From Favolaschia claudopus (Eukaryota; Basidiomycota; Agaricomycetes; Agaricales; Mycenaceae), in contig JAWWNJ010000149.1 of the NCBI GenBank assembly GCA_037176885.1, forward strand, positions 124,001 to 188,000: DNA of 64,000 bases. Direction: 5' to 3'. Below the pieces are notes generated by a model. The model was given only the letters and a program-made list of their open reading frames with translations, was not told the origin of the DNA and did no database searches. Positions 60,852-64,000 of this stretch are shown here, piece by piece. Every line of letters begins with the position of its first letter. The stretch's first letter is position 1. The translations under genes were made by a program, and so were the position numbers.

Positions 60852-61301
60852 TTACACCCCCGCCACCGAAACCCCCAAAACTAGCAACGTGTACACCGCC
60901 AACAGCTTCCATCCCGGCTGCACCCCCACCGCTGAATTGAAAATACACGTGCTGCGCTGCCCAAACTGCTGTTTCGCACAATCGCTGAATGCCTGATTCT
61001 TTGCTGGAGGGAACACGGCGTTGAACGGGCAGCCGCAAGTGTTGTGTTCGAACGTCGCGGTGCTGCCTACGGTGTTACAGCAGGTTTGAAGGATGGAGGC
61101 GTCGGTGGAGTTTTCGACGATGCAACCTGGCAAGTTGTGATACGAGGTGAGTATATGATTCAAAGATGTGGTGAAAAAGAAGAGAAGAGTCAGAGGACGA
61201 GACGCACCTTGAAACAGCGCATTGATGGGTTGAACTCCGAGGAGAGCAGCACATTGTGTTGGGAGCGGGGGGAAAGACGAGGATGTCGCAGAGGAAGACA
61301 T
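60852..61301 (-). CDS. Small Cys-rich protein, member D
   Basis: Exons 61208-61301 and 60852-61126 total 369 bases, 122 residues. Start MSSSATSSSFPPLPTQCAAL, phase-1 intron, then GCIVENSTDASILQTCCNTV, GSTATFEHNTCGCPFNAVFP, and a hydrophobic end LLAVYTLLVLGVSVAGV. The intron is 81 bases, a multiple of three without a stop, so an unspliced reading would also stay open; I splice it because all four relatives share the site. The start was chosen by similarity to members A and B (MSSS-ATSSSFPP); an in-frame ATG lies 20 codons upstream. Confidence 0.7.
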   Translation of the reverse strand: MSSSATSSSFPPLPTQCAALLGVQPINALFQGASRPLTLLFFFTTSLNHILTSYHNLPGCIVENSTDASILQTCCNTVGSTATFEHNTCGCPFNAVFPPAKNQAFSDCAKQQFGQRSTCIFNSAVGVQPGWKLLAVYTLLVLGVSVAGV

Positions 61302-61887
61302 GGGAAAAAGGTGTTTGCGTTGGTGAATGAACGACACAGTCGCTTTGGAATAAGTACTCAAGTATCACAGATGCTTTGTAAACTTACGCTGGAGAGCGCT
61401 CTTTTGAAGGTTTTGAACGCGGCATCTGCATAGCGGCAAGTGCGTGCTGCGGCTGCGGCACTGTGAACTTGAGATCGCCACCGCATGCTTTATTTCAACA
61501 TCGCGGGAGGCGTAACTGAGCAAAGTTCTTTATCTCGTCAACAAAACTCCCTTTGATTGAGATTGATACTACCCATTCGGCAGGCTCGAAAGGTGAATTA
61601 AATTGGTTTCCCCCAAATACACTCAGTCAGTACCACTGATCATGAGGTACACTTGATTTCGTCTCGTCGCGCGAATGACATTTTTCATGAGAATTAAAAT
61701 TTGGACTGTCAAGACGTCGTTCTCTCGAGAATCGGGAAAAAGATATCGAAGTATATGATCTATGGAAGCAAATGTAAGGTGGACGGCGCCGCACGTTAAG
61801 TGAGCGTTGCCGATTTGTTAAGGAAGTGAAACTGGGTACATGTTGAATGATCCATACGCACTCGACGGAGTAAGTCTCGTACCGCTT
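61302..61887. other. Intergenic between members D and E
   Basis: Five hundred eighty-six bases, AT-rich in the middle, no gene or repeat recognised. Confidence 0.4.
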
Positions 61888-62323
61888 TCACATTCCTATC
61901 ATCATCCTCAAAACCGACCAAATGCCCCAAAGAATCCCAGTCAACATCAATTTCAGATCCCAACTGGGTCGCGGATCGGAAGAGGGATCCCCGGGCCGAG
62001 GAATCCATTGGCATAAACTGCCTTTCTCGTTTTCGGTAGTACAGTCCATGAACAGTTTGTAGTTGCCGGGGACAAACACATCGTTGAAAGGGCAGCCACA
62101 AGTCATGTTCACGAACGTCGCGGTACTGCCCACCTCGTGGCAGCAAAATTGAAGGACGATGTCGGAATCACTGGCGACGCAGCCTGTAAAGGATCCAAGA
62201 TTAAGATTACAATCAGCATCGTTTGCGGAGAGTACCTCGAAACATGGCACCAGCTTCCATCCGTCCCTCGAGACCGGCACAGGCGCTCGGAAGAGGAGGC
62301 CATGGAAATGGTGATGTGGCCAT
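61888..62323 (-). CDS. Small Cys-rich protein, member E
   Basis: Exons 62236-62323 and 61888-62183 total 384 bases, 127 residues. Start MATSPFPWPPLPSACAGLEG, phase-1 intron, GCVASDSDIVLQFCCHEVGS, TATFVNMTCGCPFNDVFVPG, two more Cys, then a hydrophobic tail (LKLMLTGILWGIWSVLRMMIG). TATATAA lies about 75 bases upstream of the ATG. The most diverged N-terminus of the five, with the Ser/Thr tract lost but the PPLPSAC end kept. The tail is longer and contains one Arg, so a GPI signal is less likely than a membrane anchor. Confidence 0.7.
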
Positions 62324-64000
62324 CGCATTATAATTCGAGGAGGTGGAAAGAGTGGGCATTGCTTCGTGCAGCGTCGACGGATGTCACGGAGGGTGTTATA
62401 TAAGTGTGTACTGAATTGTGATGCTATAGCCGCTTCAGATGACTGGCGCGGTACTAGTAGCACTGCCAGTGCGATCGTTGCCACCATGGGACCACCCATA
62501 CTTAGGGAAAAGTGTAGGTACATAGAGTCCGAATCGTAGAGCTACTTGCACCACACTAGATGCCGGAGCAAAGCAGAGCACAGGTCGGAAGAAGCATGAC
62601 GAGCAGCGGAATGGAGAGTCATTGAGGCAGAAGCCCAATGAGATAGCTCGTGAGGAGCACGGTAGGCGTACGAGCCTATACAATCTCTTGCAAATCACAA
62701 GCACTCGGGATTCTTCTCCCATGAAGCGCGGCGCGGCGGATGTCGACGTCCTCGACTGACAAGATATTATGGGCGCTCGTCCTCATCGCGTTTCGTCGTC
62801 TGTACGTTGGGGAGTCATCCGTCACAGTGACATCCACTAGCATCCACATCCGCCTCGTTACCACCTGCCAGCATCGCTGCTGAGAAGATTCGCCTTACAT
62901 GCCACCCCCCGACACCATGCTTTGACCAGCCCCAGCACACATCAATCGTTTCCCCGACTAGGAAATCCAGAGGAGCAAGAACCACTACGTCTAAAACTGA
63001 AGCCATGTTCAGCGGCGACCAGTCAGAGCAGACGAGGGAGATCCCCCACACGATAAGAGACTGCTCTTGAAAGTTGAGATCGACACGATGGAGAGACAAT
63101 GAGTTCGGCGTCGCAGCCTAGCGCAGCCTGAGTATGCACCCCACTATCCAAAGCATCCTCGCCCTCATCGAGGTCTTCCCTTCGACGATGCAAGATAGCG
63201 ACGGCGCGACATCGGGGCCCGGGGCCCCGCATAGCCTTGTAGAACGCGTTATCCATCTGGTTTTTCGCGTTCGAGGAGAACTCTACAGCCATACATACAC
63301 TTGCGACACGAAGGCCGACGTGCATGACCGAGTGGCCCGCCCCCCAGACCACAGGCACATCGCCCTTCCAATGGTAGGGTATAGGAGGACAAGAAACATC
63401 CTCGAGTAGCCCTGCTGCCGGTTCTAGACACTCCGACCGGTACACAGGTCTACGCCTCGCGAGACATCTCCGCCTCGTCTCAATCACACTCTAAACCAAC
63501 CCACAAGCACGTCCCCAGCCCCACCCGTACGACCCCCCAAGCAGCTCGACCCAAGCAGCTCGACCCTTTGCGGGTACAAACCAGCCAGAGTATGACGGCG
63601 GCGTCTGAAAGCCTCGAAAAGCACAATGAATCCGTTATCCCTCGCATGTTTCTCGCCCCCAAATACTCGAAGGAGGCATGCGCAGCTGGCTACGACGCGC
63701 TTCCAGAACGCGCTCCTCGTTTTAGGATGACATAGGAGCCGCTCTGCGTGATGGCGGCGCGGCACTACCCCTCCATAACGCACACAAGAATCAGGTCCAG
63801 CCACTCCGACCGGTACGCAGGTAGGTCTACGCCTCCAACGACACCTTCGCCACCGCTTACTTACACTGCACATCCGCGATGCTCGTCACCGCCCCGTACA
63901 CCTTGTTCCTCCGCTTCCCCCACACAACATAGTGTGACTCGACCTATACGTGCTGATTAGAGCCTGAGGATCCCGTGGTCGGACGGAGTCACCTCGAGAC
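62324..64000. repeat. Upstream region of member E, then duplicated segment to the window end
   Basis: No gene found. From about 62600 it is the partner of 55650-56720. Within it, the text CCACTCCGACCGGTAC(G/A)CAGGT occurs at about 63428 and 63810, so the segment also has an internal direct repeat of about 380 bases. Open stretches at 63023-63487 and 63484-63873 (minus) have no domain. Confidence 0.45.

Noticed and set aside
1..64000. CRISPR arrays, rRNA genes, bacterial-type operons, retrotransposon polymerase domains
   Set aside because: None was seen; no reverse transcriptase, integrase or transposase motifs could be read in any frame inspected.

Overview
This is a nuclear window from a filamentous basidiomycete, most likely a mushroom-forming agaricomycete. 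The evidence is the eukaryotic gene structure: many GT-AG introns of about 45-70 bases, codon use without strong bias, TATA boxes and CT-rich leaders. The gene content also fits: expanded F-box and BTB families, a HECT-like gene with N-terminal Cys/His repeats, a DUF6987-type gene and an Egh16-type secreted protein. Species and chromosome cannot be told from the sequence. Exon models were built by hand from reading frame and splice signals; where exon lengths sum to a multiple of three I say so.

Layout. 0-8.3 kb: the end of an AT-hook protein, degenerate repeats, then two minus-strand genes (an unknown protein and a HECT-like E3). 8.3-11.4 kb: a small inverted repeat, a frameshifted MYND-finger gene and a BTB/POZ gene. 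11.4-16.5 kb: no gene I can support. 16.5-20 kb: a mosaic secreted protein (Egh16-like domain, AAKP repeat, two Cys-rich domains), a 406-bp MITE with TA duplication, and a DUF6987-type gene. 20.7-31.8 kb: a second BTB gene and an F-box family of two intact genes, one frameshifted gene and one 5' fragment, separated by decayed DNA. 31.8-50.5 kb: repeat-rich DNA with two tandem copies of a two-pass membrane protein gene (the second broken by one in-frame TAG) and the first member of a small Cys-rich family. 50.5-53.5 kb: a complete 11-exon dynamin-like GTPase. 53.7-64 kb: four more members of the Cys-rich family in duplicated, repeat-rich DNA.

Two themes stand out. First, ubiquitin-pathway adaptors are dense in the first 32 kb: one HECT-like E3, two BTB genes, and F-box genes at different stages of decay. 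Second, there are families without an obvious described function: five Cys-rich proteins with the same intron phase, no signal peptide and a hydrophobic C-terminus, and the membrane-protein pair that keeps an 11-base microexon. Together with the repeats and pseudogenes this looks like a fast-evolving accessory region; that these genes work together is inference only.
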